From Alphaproteobacteria bacterium MarineAlpha11_Bin1 (GTDB lineage: Bacteria; Pseudomonadota; Alphaproteobacteria; MPNO01; UBA830), in assembly GCA_002937455.1 (NCBI GenBank), contig PTJZ01000004.1, forward strand, positions 124,001 to 188,000: a stretch of DNA of 64,000 bases, given 5' to 3'. The translations under genes were made by a program, and so were the position numbers. Shown here piece after piece: positions 1-8,999 of this stretch. The notes under the pieces are model-generated. The model was not told where the DNA came from. It did no database searches and worked only from the letters and a program-made list of their open reading frames with translations. Within the stretch, counting starts at the first letter, position 1, and each line of letters starts with the position of its first letter.

Positions 1-932
1 CACGCGACTGTTGCCGAGAGTCCCTGATCGACTGAAAAAGGTGGCGTCCAATCGAATGTTTGCCTAAAGCGAGTGGGATTGACCTGAAGAGAATCGCATA
101 GCCGATTGGCTAGGGCTCTTTTCCTTCCCAGTTTGGCAAGAGCAAGGAAGATACTTGGCGGAATCTGTAGGTCGGGTGTGCGACGGTTCTGGCTGCGGCG
201 GAGCCGTTTAACAAGATCGGCGGTGGATAAGTCTTCCCCGTCGCTTAGTAGGTAATTTCCCGGACCGATAGGCGGTTTGTGGAGAATATAGCCTATTGCA
301 CTGACGAGGTTCCCTGTAAACAGAAGGCTGCGTCTGTTTCCGGTGATGCCGGAAAATGGTAGCGGAATTGGTACGTCACATAATCGCATTAAGGCCGCGA
401 AATTGGCACTAACGCCGGGGCCGTATAATAGTGGTATTCGAAGTGAGATAGCAGCGAGATCTGAATTTTCGGATATGTTCCTCAGGATTTGTTCGCCTTC
501 CAGTTTAGACCGGCTGTAGGCATCCTCGGGTGCCGGAATATCCATCTCCGTGAAACCATGACCTGTGGTCTTCTCCCCATTTACCTTGATGGAGCTCAGA
601 AAAATAAAATGTTCTATACCTGTGCTGGCAGCTGCGCGTGCCAGTCTTTCAGTGACATCAACATTGGCACGCTGATACAAATCGTCTGTATTTAACGCGT
701 TTTCGCTCATCACGTGAACACGGGCCGCCAGATGCACAATGGCGTCGACATCTTTCACGACCGGAGTGAAATCTTCCAAGTTTTCGAGGTCTCCGTATAT
801 CCGGGTCGCTGTCCATCTCGGCGCGGTCTCCCCGGAACGGATTCCCGCTACGATACTGTGTCCTTCTGCGGCAAGATGACGGCACAGAGCTCTACCGACG
901 AAACCGTTGGCTCCCGTGACTAGGACCTTCAA
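1..932 (-). CDS. NAD-dependent epimerase/dehydratase, WbpV-like (3' end cut by window edge)
   Basis: Extended short-chain dehydrogenase acting on a nucleotide sugar; the closest family I recognise is the WbpV-like 4-keto reductase/epimerase (UDP-quinovosamine type) of O-antigen loci. The frame is open from a TTG at 932 to base 1 (about 310 residues), so the C-terminal end is missing. Visible: nucleotide motif GANGFVG at residues 7-13, SSIKVNGE at 113-120, and the catalytic pair Y139/K143 in AYSRSK. The TTG overlaps the stop of the upstream glycosyltransferase by four bases (TTGA), which supports this start. In related loci such a gene is followed by an initiating sugar-phosphate transferase, which would lie outside the window. 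Exact substrate is inferred. Confidence 0.85.
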   Translation of the reverse strand, partial: MKVLVTGANGFVGRALCRHLAAEGHSIVAGIRSGETAPRWTATRIYGDLENLEDFTPVVKDVDAIVHLAARVHVMSENALNTDDLYQRANVDVTERLARAAASTGIEHFIFLSSIKVNGEKTTGHGFTEMDIPAPEDAYSRSKLEGEQILRNISENSDLAAISLRIPLLYGPGVSANFAALMRLCDVPIPLPFSGITGNRRSLLFTGNLVSAIGYILHKPPIGPGNYLLSDGEDLSTADLVKRLRRSQNRRTPDLQIPPSIFLALAKLGRKRALANRLCDSLQVNPTRFRQTFDWTPPFSVDQGLSATVA

Positions 933-2182
933 GAAGACTCGTCCGGGGGGGCGATCGACTGGCTGTCGATCGCGGCAGTGAAGACCTGGATCATTTCGGC
1001 TGCCTGCTTTTCCCGACTATATTTAGGAGCTGCAGCTAGGGCGTTTTTGGCGAAATTTCTACGCTTATCATCATCGTTTCGCAGCGCGAGGACAGCATCG
1101 GCAAGCGCCTCGGGGTCTTCCGGTGGTGTAATTATTCCAGCGTTTTCCAACGCTACTATTTCAGTTGCCTCGCCCTCAGGAGCGGAAATTAGCAAGGGCA
1201 ATCCCATCGCCATAGCTTCAAAAATTTTTGACGGGATCACCTCTGCAAAGGTCGGATCATTTTTTAGATGAATCAGAGCAACGTCACATAGAGACCAGAC
1301 ATCCGGCATTCGGTCCTTTGGCTGCATTGGCAAGAACACTATGTTTGATAATCCAAGTTGCTCCGCCTGTTTTACTAGCTCTTCCCGCGCGGCTCCTGCT
1401 CCGGCGAAAAGGAAACGAATTTCGTCATCATCCTTAAGGAGGTTGATCGCGTCTATTACTCGGTCAAGCGCATGCGCCATGCCATGGGTACCGACGTATC
1501 CAAGCACGAACTTCTCGGTAAGGTCATGCTCTGTCGCCAGTCCAGCATGTCGCGGTCTTGTACTGTAGCGACTTACGTCCACACCGTTGCGTACAACCTG
1601 TATTTTTGTGGCCTTGATACCCCGGCTGACCAGATTGCGTTTAAACGAGTATGTGAGTGCAGCTACTGCGGCGCTATTCTGATACAGGTATAGCTCTAGC
1701 TTCTCGATAAGACGCAGTGGCAAGGAACGTTTCATGGCACCTACCGCCACAATTGAGGCGGGCCACAAATCACCGAGCTCAAATACGAACGGGCGCCTTC
1801 TAAATACCGAGAGAAGCCAACCGCTGACGGCAGCGAAAAACTGGGGTGATGTAGAACATATTACGTCTGGTCGTTTTTCGAACAACCCGGCAATGAAGGC
1901 AGAGATCATGAAACTTATGAAATCGAGTGTCCGCCAAAAAACGCCTTTATTAGCGGCGATATACGTTTTAACTCTTACGACACGAATACCGCCCATGTCT
2001 TCACATTGCCGCCAGCGATTAGCGTAACCGACAAAAAGTTTTCCTTCGGGAAAATTCGGGGCGGAGGTAATTATAGTCACGCTGTGTCCCTCGCGTATCC
2101 AGTACAGCGCGCGTTCATATACCCGGGTTGCTGCGGCATTAGTTTCCGGCGGAAAGTTTTCGGTCAGGAAAAGAATTTTCAT
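929..2182 (-). CDS. Glycosyltransferase family 4 (WbuB-like)
   Basis: GT-B fold glycosyltransferase of 417 residues, cytoplasmic, retaining type by family. The N-terminal acceptor domain begins MKILFLTENFPPE. ELGDLWPAS at about 135-143 is typical of the WbuB group, described as L-fucosamine-type transferases of O antigens. The C-terminal donor domain has the E-x7-E region PSKIFEAMAMGLP at 317-329. It probably adds one sugar to a lipid-linked repeat unit. The donor cannot be read from sequence, though its coupling to a WbpV-like epimerase suggests a 2-acetamido-6-deoxy sugar. The ATG at 2182 is 28 bases after the preceding Gfo/Idh gene. Confidence 0.88.
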   Translation of the reverse strand: MKILFLTENFPPETNAAATRVYERALYWIREGHSVTIITSAPNFPEGKLFVGYANRWRQCEDMGGIRVVRVKTYIAANKGVFWRTLDFISFMISAFIAGLFEKRPDVICSTSPQFFAAVSGWLLSVFRRRPFVFELGDLWPASIVAVGAMKRSLPLRLIEKLELYLYQNSAAVAALTYSFKRNLVSRGIKATKIQVVRNGVDVSRYSTRPRHAGLATEHDLTEKFVLGYVGTHGMAHALDRVIDAINLLKDDDEIRFLFAGAGAAREELVKQAEQLGLSNIVFLPMQPKDRMPDVWSLCDVALIHLKNDPTFAEVIPSKIFEAMAMGLPLLISAPEGEATEIVALENAGIITPPEDPEALADAVLALRNDDDKRRNFAKNALAAAPKYSREKQAAEMIQVFTAAIDSQSIAPPDESS

Positions 2183-2210
2183 CTTTTGCCGAGAGGAAGC
2201 AGTAATTCGG

Positions 2211-3170
2211 TCATGAGCGTTTCCATTTCCCGGGCGGGATTGGCACCCCGGAATGTATAGAACGTTCAGCGGCGTCTATCAGTTGTACAACCAGATAGCC
2301 CATCTCGATATCTTCAATTCCACCGCCTAATCGGATTCGCTCTGCGAAGGTGATCAGCGAGGCATTTAAGGGTCGGTTCTTAACGCTAGAGAAAATTTCA
2401 TCGGTATCCAAGCCATCTACACAGAGGGAAATTTCACCCAGTTCGGTTTCCTGGTAACATCCCGTGCTGCCGCCTGCCGAAACGCAAAACTCGCGGACCT
2501 TGCCGTCGAAAGCATTGCCCAGATGAAGCAGCGCGCGGGAGCCGTCGCGGAACGCAAGATCGATGTGAAAATTCTGATATTTAAGATCCTGAACTAAGAT
2601 GGGTACGTCAGCCCGCGCTGATATTTCTGCCGGCTCGTCGGCGATCGCTGAAAGCGTCATAGCCAGATCGTGAGCTGCCCAGTCCCACAAGGGCCCCCAT
2701 CCGTTGCGATATGGACCGCGGGCGCCGCCCACTGCGCGAACCGACCGCGGGCCTGTAAAATCGGAAATACTAATAAGTAGTTTCCTGAAGGCGGGGGCAT
2801 AAATGTGCAGATGGTTCACCAGTCCAGTGAAACCGTATTGTTTTGCAGCATTTCGGATCTTATCCGCGTCAGCGATCGAAGCTGACATCGGTTTTTCCAG
2901 CATAACAGGGATGCCGTTCTCAATTAGTTCTACTGCAAATTTAGCCTGATTCAAAGGCGGGAGAGCTAAAACAACGCCGGCAGAATCTGTGGAGTCGATT
3001 GCCCTTCTCCAATCTGTGAAAATAGGCGCCTCAGAATCTATTGGCTGGCGAGTTTTTGTACTGGAAGTAACGATGGCGGAAAGTGAAATCCCCGGGGTTG
3101 CCGAGATCGCCGCCGCAATGGTGCGGCCCCATGAGCCGGCACCAAGCAAGGCAATTGGTGTTGAGGTCAT
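2211..3170 (-). CDS. Gfo/Idh/MocA family oxidoreductase
   Basis: NAD(P)-dependent sugar oxidoreductase of 319 residues. A Rossmann motif GAGSWG lies at residues 10-15, and the family EKP signature (MLEKP) lies around residue 93, followed by the larger substrate-binding domain. Such enzymes oxidise or reduce ring carbons of nucleotide or free sugars, for example the C3 oxidation of UDP-sugars by WlbA. The ATG overlaps the stop of the upstream epimerase by four bases (ATGA). It sits next to the C-methyl-sugar module, so it could act in that path. It is one of three Gfo/Idh proteins in the window and the substrate is unknown. Confidence 0.88.
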   Translation of the reverse strand: MTSTPIALLGAGSWGRTIAAAISATPGISLSAIVTSSTKTRQPIDSEAPIFTDWRRAIDSTDSAGVVLALPPLNQAKFAVELIENGIPVMLEKPMSASIADADKIRNAAKQYGFTGLVNHLHIYAPAFRKLLISISDFTGPRSVRAVGGARGPYRNGWGPLWDWAAHDLAMTLSAIADEPAEISARADVPILVQDLKYQNFHIDLAFRDGSRALLHLGNAFDGKVREFCVSAGGSTGCYQETELGEISLCVDGLDTDEIFSSVKNRPLNASLITFAERIRLGGGIEDIEMGYLVVQLIDAAERSIHSGVPIPPGKWKRS

Positions 3171-4228
3171 TCCCCCCCGGTGTAGGCTGCGTCGGTCCAG
3201 CCGAAAAATCTTTTCAATCCCACCCCCAACGCTACTTTTGGATTGTATCCTAGTTGCAGCTGCGCCTTGCGAATGTCCGGCGCGCGCCGCATGGGTTCGT
3301 CGGCAGGATAGCTATCAGGATACTCGATGATGTCATAGGCAATGTCGATATCCTGGGCGGCTTCGATGGATTTGACTAGATCGAGCATCGAAATCTCCGG
3401 CTTAGGATTCCCAATATTGTATGTTTCCCCCGCGATGCCTTGAAGCACAACGTTAATAAAGCCAACCATGGCATCAGTTATGTAGCAGAATGTCCGAGTC
3501 TGGATTCCGCTCCCGTATATCTTTAGCGCCTCTCCTGCCTTAATCCGACTGGCAAAATTGGGAAGCACCCGGTAGTCCGTTTCCTGCATGCCCGGCCCGT
3601 AGACGTTGAACGGCCGTATGACGTTCGTATGGGTTCCGTTATTTGTGTGGAAGATATAGCAGAGGGTCTCACCAACTCGTTTGCTCTCGTCATAGCAAGC
3701 ACGGGGCCCTTGACAGGATACATTTCCACGATAGCTTTCTTGCATTGGCACGTGTTTGGGATCCGGATCGCCGTAAATCTCACTCGAGGAAAAAAAAGTA
3801 AATCGTGCGCCGTTTTTTCTGGCCAGTTCTAGCATGTTACGAGTACCGGTAATCGCGACCTCCAGTGTCTCCAAGGGATAGGCGCGGTAGTAATAGGGGC
3901 TCGCAATCCCGGCGGCATGAATCACGTAATCGAGTTCACCTTGCCAGTCGAAGGGTTTTATCACGTCGTGTTCAATAAATTCGATATTCGGGTGCGAAAC
4001 CGCTGCAGCCCCGGCTTGCCCAGCTGTAATCATGTTATCGAGCAAAACAATGCGGGCCGGCTTTTTTAGAACATTGGCATTGAGTGCTGCGAAAACTTCC
4101 GTGAAATACCGTCCGAGAAACCCGCGTCCACCGGTGACAAGAACGGTTCGTCCCTCAAAGTCGATAGCATGATCACTTAGCCGTTCCACGATTTCTTTTA
4201 TATCGGTTTGCAGTAAAAACTCAGTCAT
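3167..4228 (-). CDS. NAD-dependent epimerase/dehydratase (dehydratase or decarboxylase type)
   Basis: Extended SDR of 353 residues acting on a nucleotide sugar. Motifs: GGRGFLG at 33-39, SSSE at 147-150, and the active pair Y179/K183 in CYDESK. The HAAGIASPYYY segment and the RPFNVYGPGM motif resemble UDP-glucuronate decarboxylase and 4,6-dehydratase families. A roughly 27-residue N-terminal extension precedes the Rossmann fold. It is followed downstream in transcription by the Gfo/Idh gene and preceded by a sugar C-methyltransferase and a cupin, so it probably supplies the keto-sugar that these enzymes modify. Specific activity (dehydratase, epimerase or decarboxylase) is not decided by sequence alone. 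Confidence 0.85.
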   Translation of the reverse strand: MTEFLLQTDIKEIVERLSDHAIDFEGRTVLVTGGRGFLGRYFTEVFAALNANVLKKPARIVLLDNMITAGQAGAAAVSHPNIEFIEHDVIKPFDWQGELDYVIHAAGIASPYYYRAYPLETLEVAITGTRNMLELARKNGARFTFFSSSEIYGDPDPKHVPMQESYRGNVSCQGPRACYDESKRVGETLCYIFHTNNGTHTNVIRPFNVYGPGMQETDYRVLPNFASRIKAGEALKIYGSGIQTRTFCYITDAMVGFINVVLQGIAGETYNIGNPKPEISMLDLVKSIEAAQDIDIAYDIIEYPDSYPADEPMRRAPDIRKAQLQLGYNPKVALGVGLKRFFGWTDAAYTGGE

Positions 4229-4276
4229 AGTTCCCCCATCGGGAAGCGGTTAGCCGCCAAGGTGGCAGGAAAGAGG

Positions 4277-5524
4277 CTATGGACATAGCCGAACATCAGG
4301 CAATGGAATCAAGAATCTACCACCCCCTTCGGCGAAGGCAGTATTCTTCTCAATTATAGCATCTGCAAAGTTCCAGGCGAGGATTACCAGTATATCCGGC
4401 GGGTTGATCGATAATATATCGCTAGAAACAATTGGAATGTGTTGTCCGGGGCTGAAAAGTCCCTGTTTCAGGGGGCTGTCGTCGATGATGTAGTCCAGCG
4501 TTCCGGGCTTTATGCCGAAATGGTGTAGCAGCGTTGTTGCCTTAGCTGGCGCCCCATATCCGGCAATGGAATTTCCGGCATCGATGAGTTCTTGCAGTTC
4601 TCTCTTGAACTGGTCGCGTAGGTGGTCGATACGACTGCCGAATTCTTTAAGGGTTGCAGATTGGTCCAGTCCCATTTTCTGTTCCATATCAATAAGGGCG
4701 TCGACGGAGCCGTCCGCGATGTGCGGACCACCGGCTTTCTGAACATAGCCGCGCAGACTACCTCCATGGCTGGAAACACGTTCGGCGGCGAACAGTTCAA
4801 GCCCGGTCCGAATAAAGAACTGACGAAGTGGCCCTGTCGCATGATACGCCATGTGTTCATGATAAATCGTGTCGAATAATACGTTCTCAAAGACGTCCAC
4901 AAGGTAGGACACTTCGAACGCGAATACGCCATCGGGTGACAAAAGTTCGGTGATACCTTGGGCGATTGCCGCTAGGTCTTCGGCATGCGCGAACACGTTA
5001 TTCGCTGTTACAATAGCCGCTGTACCGCGTTCAGCGACAATTTGCTTTGCTAGATCGGGTGTAAAGAACGATGGAAGGGTCTCGAACCCGGAGGCTGAGG
5101 CATTGGCGGCAATTCTCTTCGCCGGATCGATTCCTAGCACACGATAATTTTGCTGCTTGAAGAAGCCCAGAAGGGTGCCGTCATTTGATCCGATATCGAC
5201 GACCAGTGAGTCCGCTATAGGGCGGAACCGGGCGTTTAGAGTTTCCGCGTAGTTTTCGAAATGTTGTACGAAGACCTTTGAGGTGCCAGAGACATACACA
5301 TAATTTTCAAAAAGAAGCGAAGGGTCGACTACGTCAACTAGTTGAACATGGTGGCAGTCTTCGCATTGAAATACGTCGAGCGGAAAATAGGGTTGATTTC
5401 GTTCTAGTTCGGGCTTTGGTACGAACGCGTTGGCTGGTGGTGTGGCGGCGAGCGAAAGAATAAGCGTCAGTGATGAGCTACTGCACAGTTGGCAATTATC
5501 GCGCCGGTGATGTAGCTCCGACAT
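4277..5524 (-). CDS. Sugar C-methyltransferase (NovU/TylCIII-like, zinc-binding N-terminus)
   Basis: SAM-dependent methyltransferase of 415 residues with the three-part layout of deoxysugar C-methyltransferases. An N-terminal zinc site comprises C11, C14, C54 and C57. A central class I domain has VVDIGSNDG at 108-116. A C-terminal domain contains the conserved GYGAPAKATTLL stretch. Family members methylate C3 of NDP-4-keto-deoxy sugars to make branched sugars. The preceding cupin and following epimerase/dehydratase and Gfo/Idh genes fit a branched deoxysugar pathway. The acceptor sugar is inferred. The start codon ATG lies 3 bases after the cupin stop. Confidence 0.9.
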   Translation of the reverse strand: MSELHHRRDNCQLCSSSSLTLILSLAATPPANAFVPKPELERNQPYFPLDVFQCEDCHHVQLVDVVDPSLLFENYVYVSGTSKVFVQHFENYAETLNARFRPIADSLVVDIGSNDGTLLGFFKQQNYRVLGIDPAKRIAANASASGFETLPSFFTPDLAKQIVAERGTAAIVTANNVFAHAEDLAAIAQGITELLSPDGVFAFEVSYLVDVFENVLFDTIYHEHMAYHATGPLRQFFIRTGLELFAAERVSSHGGSLRGYVQKAGGPHIADGSVDALIDMEQKMGLDQSATLKEFGSRIDHLRDQFKRELQELIDAGNSIAGYGAPAKATTLLHHFGIKPGTLDYIIDDSPLKQGLFSPGQHIPIVSSDILSINPPDILVILAWNFADAIIEKNTAFAEGGGRFLIPLPDVRLCP

Positions 5525-5527
5525 AAT

Positions 5528-6001
5528 TTAGTTGTCGTCGCCTGGCTTCCATATCGTCAAGCCCTCTGGTTTGAGCATCTCAATACGGACCACGTCTGCT
5601 TCATACGTAGCTTGATCGCGCGGATTTCGGGAGAGGGTGAGAAACACGGTATCTTCCGGAAAGACCATTCCATGGTCGACTAGCGGGGGGGTGAACACCA
5701 TCTCCCCTGCACGTACGATGACGCATTCGGGTTCTACGTCGCTAGCGGTTAGGCGGTGGTAGTATTCGATGCACCCCGATATCACGTAACAATAATGCCA
5801 GTCAGTCTTGTGATAATGGTTGGCGCGCAACGTGCCCGACTTCGACTCGATAAGTACCGCGCTTTTCATTAACCGATCGACCAGCGGATGTATCGCCCCA
5901 CGAACATCGACAAAGGGCTTTTCCAGGTCAACCTTCGGTTGGCGCGGCCAAGTTGCTCTCTCTTCTTCCGTCACTGGGTCGATATCCGGTGTTTCTGACA
6001 T
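5528..6001 (-). CDS. Cupin-domain protein, sugar epimerase/isomerase-like
   Basis: Single-domain cupin of 157 residues. The first cupin motif has H62, H64 and H69 (HYHKTDWH), and the second carries PPLVDHGM with H110. Related small cupins in deoxysugar loci act as 3,5-epimerases or 3,4-ketoisomerases (RmlC and FdtA types), or bind sugar nucleotides without catalysis. Placed directly upstream of the C-methyltransferase and overlapping no other gene, it most likely isomerises or epimerises the keto-sugar of that pathway. The histidine-rich first motif suggests a metal site, which is less typical of RmlC enzymes, so function remains tentative. Confidence 0.75.
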   Translation of the reverse strand: MSETPDIDPVTEEERATWPRQPKVDLEKPFVDVRGAIHPLVDRLMKSAVLIESKSGTLRANHYHKTDWHYCYVISGCIEYYHRLTASDVEPECVIVRAGEMVFTPPLVDHGMVFPEDTVFLTLSRNPRDQATYEADVVRIEMLKPEGLTIWKPGDDN

Positions 6002-6021
6002 GTTGTCTCCGTTTGAGCGTG

Positions 6022-6717
6022 TCAGCGTGTTAGGCGTTTTCTGAGGATTGTTAGGATAACGCCTATACCGTGTTGAGCGCGGATTTTCTTACCTTCTTCA
6101 TAACCGCGACCGTGATAGCTCACCGGTACTTCGTAGAAAGCGTTCCCTTTTTGAACTGCTGTCGACAGGATTTCGGCGTGTTGATCCCATCCCATTGCTT
6201 TCAGAGACCCGGGGTCCACCAGATCGCGCCGGTATACTAGATAACAGCTGTAAATGTCTGTGAACGTAGTGTTGTTCAAAATATTGAAGACAAAAGTCAG
6301 CACACGATTGCCGAACTTGTGCCAGAAATACGAAACCCGCGTGAACTCGGGGGCGATGAACCGGCTGCCGATTACAACATCTGCCTCGAACCGTGTGATC
6401 GGGAAAAATAACTTATGGTATTCACCGGGGTCATATTCGAGGTCAGCGTCTTGAAAAAGAATGTAGTCTCCCGTCGCTTCGTTCAGGCCGTCGATTACTG
6501 CGGCGCCTTTTCCGCCGTTCTGCGGCCGTTTTATCAAACGCGAGTAGAGATCCGGCCGGCTTTCGAGTAGTTCTAAGGTTCGGTCCGAGGAGCCGTCTTC
6601 TATAACAATAACTTCGAGGGTGAAATCTTCGACGCTCACCGCAAACACTCTTTCCAGTAACTGGAGGATTGTAGCTTCTTCGTTATATACGGGTATAAGG
6701 ATGGTTACGTTAATCAA
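6022..6717 (-). CDS. Glycosyltransferase family 2 (polyprenyl-phosphate sugar synthase-like)
   Basis: GT-A fold transferase of 231 residues, resembling the catalytic domain of dolichyl/polyprenyl-phosphate mannose or glucose synthases. It starts INVTILIPVYNEE, has IEDGSSD near 39-45 and the DAD metal motif at 90-92 within FQDADLEYDPGEY. It lacks the C-terminal membrane segments seen in many homologues. Start is TTG at 6717. Together with the GT39-type membrane protein and GtrA-family protein encoded just upstream, it could form a three-part system: make a lipid-phosphate sugar, flip it, and transfer it in the periplasm. That grouping is inferred from family knowledge. Confidence 0.85.
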   Translation of the reverse strand: MINVTILIPVYNEEATILQLLERVFAVSVEDFTLEVIVIEDGSSDRTLELLESRPDLYSRLIKRPQNGGKGAAVIDGLNEATGDYILFQDADLEYDPGEYHKLFFPITRFEADVVIGSRFIAPEFTRVSYFWHKFGNRVLTFVFNILNNTTFTDIYSCYLVYRRDLVDPGSLKAMGWDQHAEILSTAVQKGNAFYEVPVSYHGRGYEEGKKIRAQHGIGVILTILRKRLTR

Positions 6718-6898
6718 CTTTTACCTACTCATTCTGGGAAAAATTTGGACCATAATGCGCAGAATCGGTCCTTGCTGGCGATTATTATCAGTTTTGAGCA
6801 CAGGCCGGAGAAAAAATAGTCAGCTCCCGCAATCGGCGACGCGATTTTCGAGGCTACGAGCCATCCAGTTGACTGTGACGTTTGGATCGCGATTCCCA

Positions 6899-8821
6899 TT
6901 ACAATAACGCCTGACATTTATTATAGACTATCTCAAACACCCCATCTTTGGACTGGTGGACCGTACCGCCAAAACCAGCCAGTGTTCGGGATGGCATCTG
7001 GATCGTATCGAGCAAATGAATTCCTATCAGACAACCATCTTCTATAAGCCCGCCGATCATATCGAAAAATGGCACATTTCTCATGCCAGCTTTGCTTGGG
7101 TTTTCCCAGTTTCCAGGTAGGAGCAAATGAGTCAGACCTTGCTTCCTAATCTCTGCGATAAATTTTTTCTTATCGTTTGCTTCAGGTCGAGCGTCGATGA
7201 CGACCTGCATATGTGGGTGGATCATAAACGCGGGGATATTTATTAGATAAGCTAGTTGACGGTTCATAAAGCCTATTTTTGTGCCATCTGACAGATTTTC
7301 ATTAATCCATTTCGCAGCGTTGGCGCCTGGGATGTTGCGATTTAGAAAACTGGTCCGGGGCTCTGGACTGAGAGCGTAGCTCGCATAATTAGTAGTAAAT
7401 ATTGTTGCTCCTAAAAATTGGATGAAAAGGGTGGCTCCAAGTCCTGCCGCCATTGGCCAGATAAGACGCATTTGTCTGACAAACCCTATAGCTACCGGAA
7501 ATGCTGCGAGCAGGATTAGTGGGTACACGGGTAATAAATGACGCGTTCGCTGGGTCGTGCCGCTGAAAAACCAGATTGTAAAGAAAATACCGGCAATGAT
7601 AAGGGGGAGAAGAATTTCTCGGCGTCGATCTGCCCTTAAAATTGTTCCGAGAACAGCCGCTGGCAAAATCAGGAACGAAACGATCCCCAATCCAGTGCGA
7701 CCGCCTTCCAACCGTTCAACTAGATTGAAGATCGAGTAAAAGGGATACAGTATCCAGTTGAGAAAAGACCTTTCCAACGGCAATTCACCACGACGTAACG
7801 TGTCAGAGAAGTATTGTCCGAATTGATTGTTCCAGAGGGGGGTGTCTGGAAATTGTAATAGGTTAGTCAGCAGGGGAAACACAGGGTCGCCGGTATGGAA
7901 ATAATTCCATAAATACCACTGAAACCCTGCAACGGTAGCCGCGCCGCTGAAAACCAAAACCTTCCTGAAACCATCTCGATCGGCAATAATTGCAAGTCCA
8001 GCGGCGCCCGCGAAGATCAGACCGTAATATTTTGATGCAATAAAAAATCCAGCACAAGCACCGGCAAGCGCTAGCGTCGAGTATGAGGACTCCCGGTATG
8101 CGGTGAGTAAAAACATCACTGCGGCAAGCGCAAACGCTGCACACCGTATTTCTATTTGACCGCTTCCACCGCCATATAAAACTGCCGGTGTGGTTACGAA
8201 AATTGCTAGAATTGTAAGTGACCAGGTTCGGCTTAGTTCCCGACGGACGAGGACGTAAAGCAGCAACCCTGGTGCCCATCCTGTTGCGGCTGTCCACAAG
8301 TTAAGCGTCAACTCTCCGCCGGTGGCCAGTGCTGCCGCGTATGTCATATGTAGCAACAAGGGAATAGCGCCGCTTACCGCTCGTGCAACGAACGATATTT
8401 TTTCTTCCACGATAAAATCGCGCGGCAAAGCAAAGTGATATGCTAGGGTATCTGCGTCAACTGCCGGGGCAATTGCTTCCAGTAAATCGAAGGCTCCCAC
8501 GACCGCTAGAATGGTGTACAAGAACAGGTCTGAGTTATGTAGGTGTTGCCGCGCGGAGTTTTTCTTAAACGAGGAAGCCCGAAAGATAAAAGCTGCGACT
8601 CCAAGTACGATAACGAACCAAAACAGCGTTGGTGTGAATATACCCATAACGCCCGGGAAAAACAGCAGCCAGCCAAAGAAACCAATACCGAGAACAAGCC
8701 CGGAAATCATGCATTCTAATACGTTTTTCAGAAACCGGTCAGCACCCGAAATCCATAACGCGAGTAGGCCAAAGCCAGAGCACGCCAAGAGGAGACCGGT
8801 GATTGCCAAAAGAGAAATCAT
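6899..8821 (-). CDS. Multi-pass membrane glycosyltransferase, GT39/ArnT-like
   Basis: About 640 residues, mostly hydrophobic segments, with a periplasmic-type C-terminal domain. The DADTLAYHFALPRDF segment after the second membrane block fits the first loop of GT39/RgtABCD-like enzymes, which use polyprenyl-phosphate sugars and carry acidic catalytic residues there. Likely role: transfer of a sugar from a lipid-phosphate donor to a surface polymer or lipid in the periplasm. I prefer the ATG at 8821; a TTG at 8830 gives three more residues. AT-rich codon use stands out from genes further right. Donor and acceptor unknown. Confidence 0.8.
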   Translation of the reverse strand: MISLLAITGLLLACSGFGLLALWISGADRFLKNVLECMISGLVLGIGFFGWLLFFPGVMGIFTPTLFWFVIVLGVAAFIFRASSFKKNSARQHLHNSDLFLYTILAVVGAFDLLEAIAPAVDADTLAYHFALPRDFIVEEKISFVARAVSGAIPLLLHMTYAAALATGGELTLNLWTAATGWAPGLLLYVLVRRELSRTWSLTILAIFVTTPAVLYGGGSGQIEIRCAAFALAAVMFLLTAYRESSYSTLALAGACAGFFIASKYYGLIFAGAAGLAIIADRDGFRKVLVFSGAATVAGFQWYLWNYFHTGDPVFPLLTNLLQFPDTPLWNNQFGQYFSDTLRRGELPLERSFLNWILYPFYSIFNLVERLEGGRTGLGIVSFLILPAAVLGTILRADRRREILLPLIIAGIFFTIWFFSGTTQRTRHLLPVYPLILLAAFPVAIGFVRQMRLIWPMAAGLGATLFIQFLGATIFTTNYASYALSPEPRTSFLNRNIPGANAAKWINENLSDGTKIGFMNRQLAYLINIPAFMIHPHMQVVIDARPEANDKKKFIAEIRKQGLTHLLLPGNWENPSKAGMRNVPFFDMIGGLIEDGCLIGIHLLDTIQMPSRTLAGFGGTVHQSKDGVFEIVYNKCQALL

Positions 8822-8849
8822 TAACGCCAAGACAGTTTTGCCACCAGCG

Positions 8850-8999
8850 TTATGTCCCGATTTCCAGAAAAGAACGAAGAATCAGTCGAATTATGTCTTC
8901 AAATCCGTATAGATAAGCGATGAGTAGACCCCCAACCCATAGCCATGCAAGCGCGGCCAAAAGCCGGTTGGTCAATAAGGGTTGGAATTGCAATTTCAT
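8850..8999 (-). CDS. Small single-pass membrane protein (49 residues)
   Basis: Short gene whose ATG at 8999 overlaps the stop of the GtrA-family gene by four bases (ATGA), strong evidence that it is translated. The product starts MKLQFQPLLTNRLLAALAW and has one clear hydrophobic helix at roughly residues 12-30, followed by an amphipathic tail (EDIIRLILRSFLEIG). It lies between the GtrA-like and GT39-like genes. I do not recognise the family. Small proteins of this size sometimes accompany membrane glycosyltransferases as partners, but that is only a guess here. Confidence 0.6.
   Translation of the reverse strand: MKLQFQPLLTNRLLAALAWLWVGGLLIAYLYGFEDIIRLILRSFLEIGT

Noticed and set aside
6718..6898. 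Short frame in the spacer between the GT2 and GT39-type genes
   Set aside because: No ribosome site, coupling or motif; the 181-base spacer seems non-coding.
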